Shown here piece by piece: positions 7,292 through 7,921 of a stretch of DNA of 7,921 nt (positions are counted from its first letter, which is position 1; the number at the start of each line of letters is the position of its first letter). Origin of the DNA: an uncultured Lachnospiraceae bacterium. Its GTDB lineage: Bacteria > Bacillota > Clostridia > Lachnospirales > Lachnospiraceae. Below the pieces are notes generated by a model. That model was given only the letters and a program-made list of their open reading frames with translations. It was not told the origin of the DNA and made no database searches. The position numbers were made by a program, and so were the translations under genes. The stretch spans positions 1 through 7,921 of the forward strand of contig CAKRWX010000099.1 in the NCBI GenBank assembly GCA_934418055.1, written 5' to 3'.

Positions 7292-7353
7292 ATTGTACAA
7301 AAAAACAGGAGCAGAAAGCTTCTCGCTCTCCGTTCCTGTTTTTATCGTACAAT
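7292..7353. terminator. Long bidirectional rho-independent terminator
   Basis: Arms AAAAACAGGA (7301-7310) and TCCTGTTTTT (7334-7343) pair perfectly over 10 bp. Outside them, ATTGTAC (7292-7298) pairs with GTACAAT (7347-7353) across a 2/3-nt internal loop. The central part can form an inner stem from AGAA/TTCT and AGC/GCT. A T-run follows the hairpin on the plus strand, and the A-run in front gives the same on the minus strand, so it can end the sensor kinase transcript and the opposing kinase-fragment transcript. Confidence 0.8.
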
Positions 7354-7362
7354 CATAACTGT

Positions 7363-7608
7363 TTAGCACCTGCATTCCACAATGATCTTCTCGCATCTGT
7401 CATATCCAATCTGAGAACTGTTCAGACACAACGTATAGTTGCTGGCTTTTCCCCATTTCTGATCCGTGTAAAAATCATAGTTTGTCCTGCGTCTTTTATC
7501 GGTGTCTGCCATCATTTTGATCGCTTCCTGCTCGTTTACCTTGTACAGGCGCGTGATCCGCTGTATTTTTTCCGGCATATCACCATAAATAAACAACATT
7601 ATGACATG
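7363..7608 (-). pseudogene. C-terminal fragment of a cytidylate-kinase-like protein, N-terminus lost
   Basis: The minus-strand reading from about 7608 to the TAA at 7365-7363 gives about 81 residues that match, from memory of the family, the C-terminal part of Clostridia cytidylate-kinase-like proteins (about 200 residues). The recognisable signatures are LFIYGDMPEKIQRI, a VNEQEAIKMM helix, the basic lid TDKRRRTNYDFYT, then KWGKASNYTLCLNSS. The missing half would carry the P-loop, so this fragment cannot bind nucleotide in the usual way. An open frame continues to an ATG at 7650, but its first 14 residues (MRPIWKTRAFFTIS) do not resemble the family and are antisense to the neighbouring hydrolase fragment; no ribosome binding site is seen. 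I treat it as a truncated remnant. The family assignment is a recollection, not a search. Confidence 0.7.
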
Positions 7609-7921
7609 GGAAATAGTAAAAAAGGCTCTTGTTTTCCAAATGGGACGCAATTACTGGCCTCCGGATTTTCTTTGGCCGGTCTTCGTTCATTTCAAGCCAT
7701 GAAGATCGTAGATTTTATGAAACAGCAGAATGCAGAAACCATATCCGTTTTCGGTATTTCCGGCGGTGGTATGGGTGCCATGTATCTGAGTGCCTGCGAT
7801 TCCCGTATTGACCATATGATTCTCTCCGGGTATCCATGTACCTGGCCTGACACCTTATTTGTCCATCACCATTGTATCGATAATTTCGTTCCAGGTATGA
7901 CACGGATCGCTGATGGTCCTC
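7606..7921 (+). pseudogene. Alpha/beta hydrolase fragment, N-terminus lost, runs off the right edge
   Basis: The plus-strand frame beginning near 7606 is open to the window end (105 codons). It reads as the middle of an alpha/beta hydrolase of the dienelactone-hydrolase/acetyl-xylan-esterase-like group: LAGLRSFQAMKIVDFM, then the nucleophile elbow FGISGGGMGAMYLSA with the catalytic Ser codon at 7759-7761, then SRIDHMILSGYPCTWPDTL and HHHCIDNFVPGM. In intact relatives well over 100 residues precede the elbow; here only about 51 do, and the frame then enters the antisense of the kinase fragment. The ATG at 7606 has no ribosome binding site. The Asp and His of the triad would lie beyond the window. 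It is most simply a gene that lost its 5' part; whether its 3' part is intact cannot be seen. Confidence 0.65.

Noticed and set aside
7629..7903. Two short frames over the alpha/beta hydrolase fragment (plus 7629-7811, minus 7715-7903).
   Set aside because: The frame in register with 7606 carries the GxSGGG elbow and family-like sequence; the other two look like shadows.

Overview
The window looks like chromosomal DNA from a gut-type anaerobic Firmicute, most likely Clostridia/Lachnospiraceae. This is inferred from the moderately low GC content, the strong AGGAGG-type ribosome binding sites, the CUT1 sugar transporter paired with a YesM/YesN-type two-component system, and the cytidylate-kinase-like protein family at the right edge. 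No species can be named from the sequence alone.

Layout. Positions 1-4489 (minus strand) form a tightly packed operon, transcribed right to left: a cytosolic serine hydrolase of the beta-lactamase/transpeptidase-like fold, an LplB-type permease, a YtcP/LplC-type permease, and a lipoprotein solute-binding protein that runs off the left edge only a few residues before its expected end. Positions 4490-4730 are a divergent control region. It holds a 12-bp direct repeat with a 22-bp period (a likely operator), a sigma-A-like promoter facing right, and a perfect 12-bp tandem duplication in the leader of the left operon. Positions 4731-7258 (plus strand) encode an AraC-type response regulator and a YesM-type sensor histidine kinase whose start overlaps the regulator's stop codon by ATGA. 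A long hairpin terminator at 7292-7353 closes the block. Positions 7363-7921 hold two broken genes head to head: the C-terminal half of a cytidylate-kinase-like protein (minus strand) and the central part of an alpha/beta hydrolase (plus strand). Both lack their N-termini and meet near position 7606.

How the genes work together (inference from family knowledge). The sensor would detect an extracellular carbohydrate or sugar-bound binding protein and phosphorylate the regulator, which would bind the direct repeat and switch on the divergent transporter operon. The lipoprotein delivers an oligosaccharide or modified sugar to the two permeases. No ATPase gene is present, so a shared MsmX/UgpC-type ATPase encoded elsewhere is expected. 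The serine hydrolase, made first in the operon and without a signal peptide, may act on the imported compound inside the cell.

The main modules are familiar types. I do not see a clearly new system. The best leads are the operator-like repeat, the hydrolase at the head of the transport operon, and the double-truncation junction at the right end.
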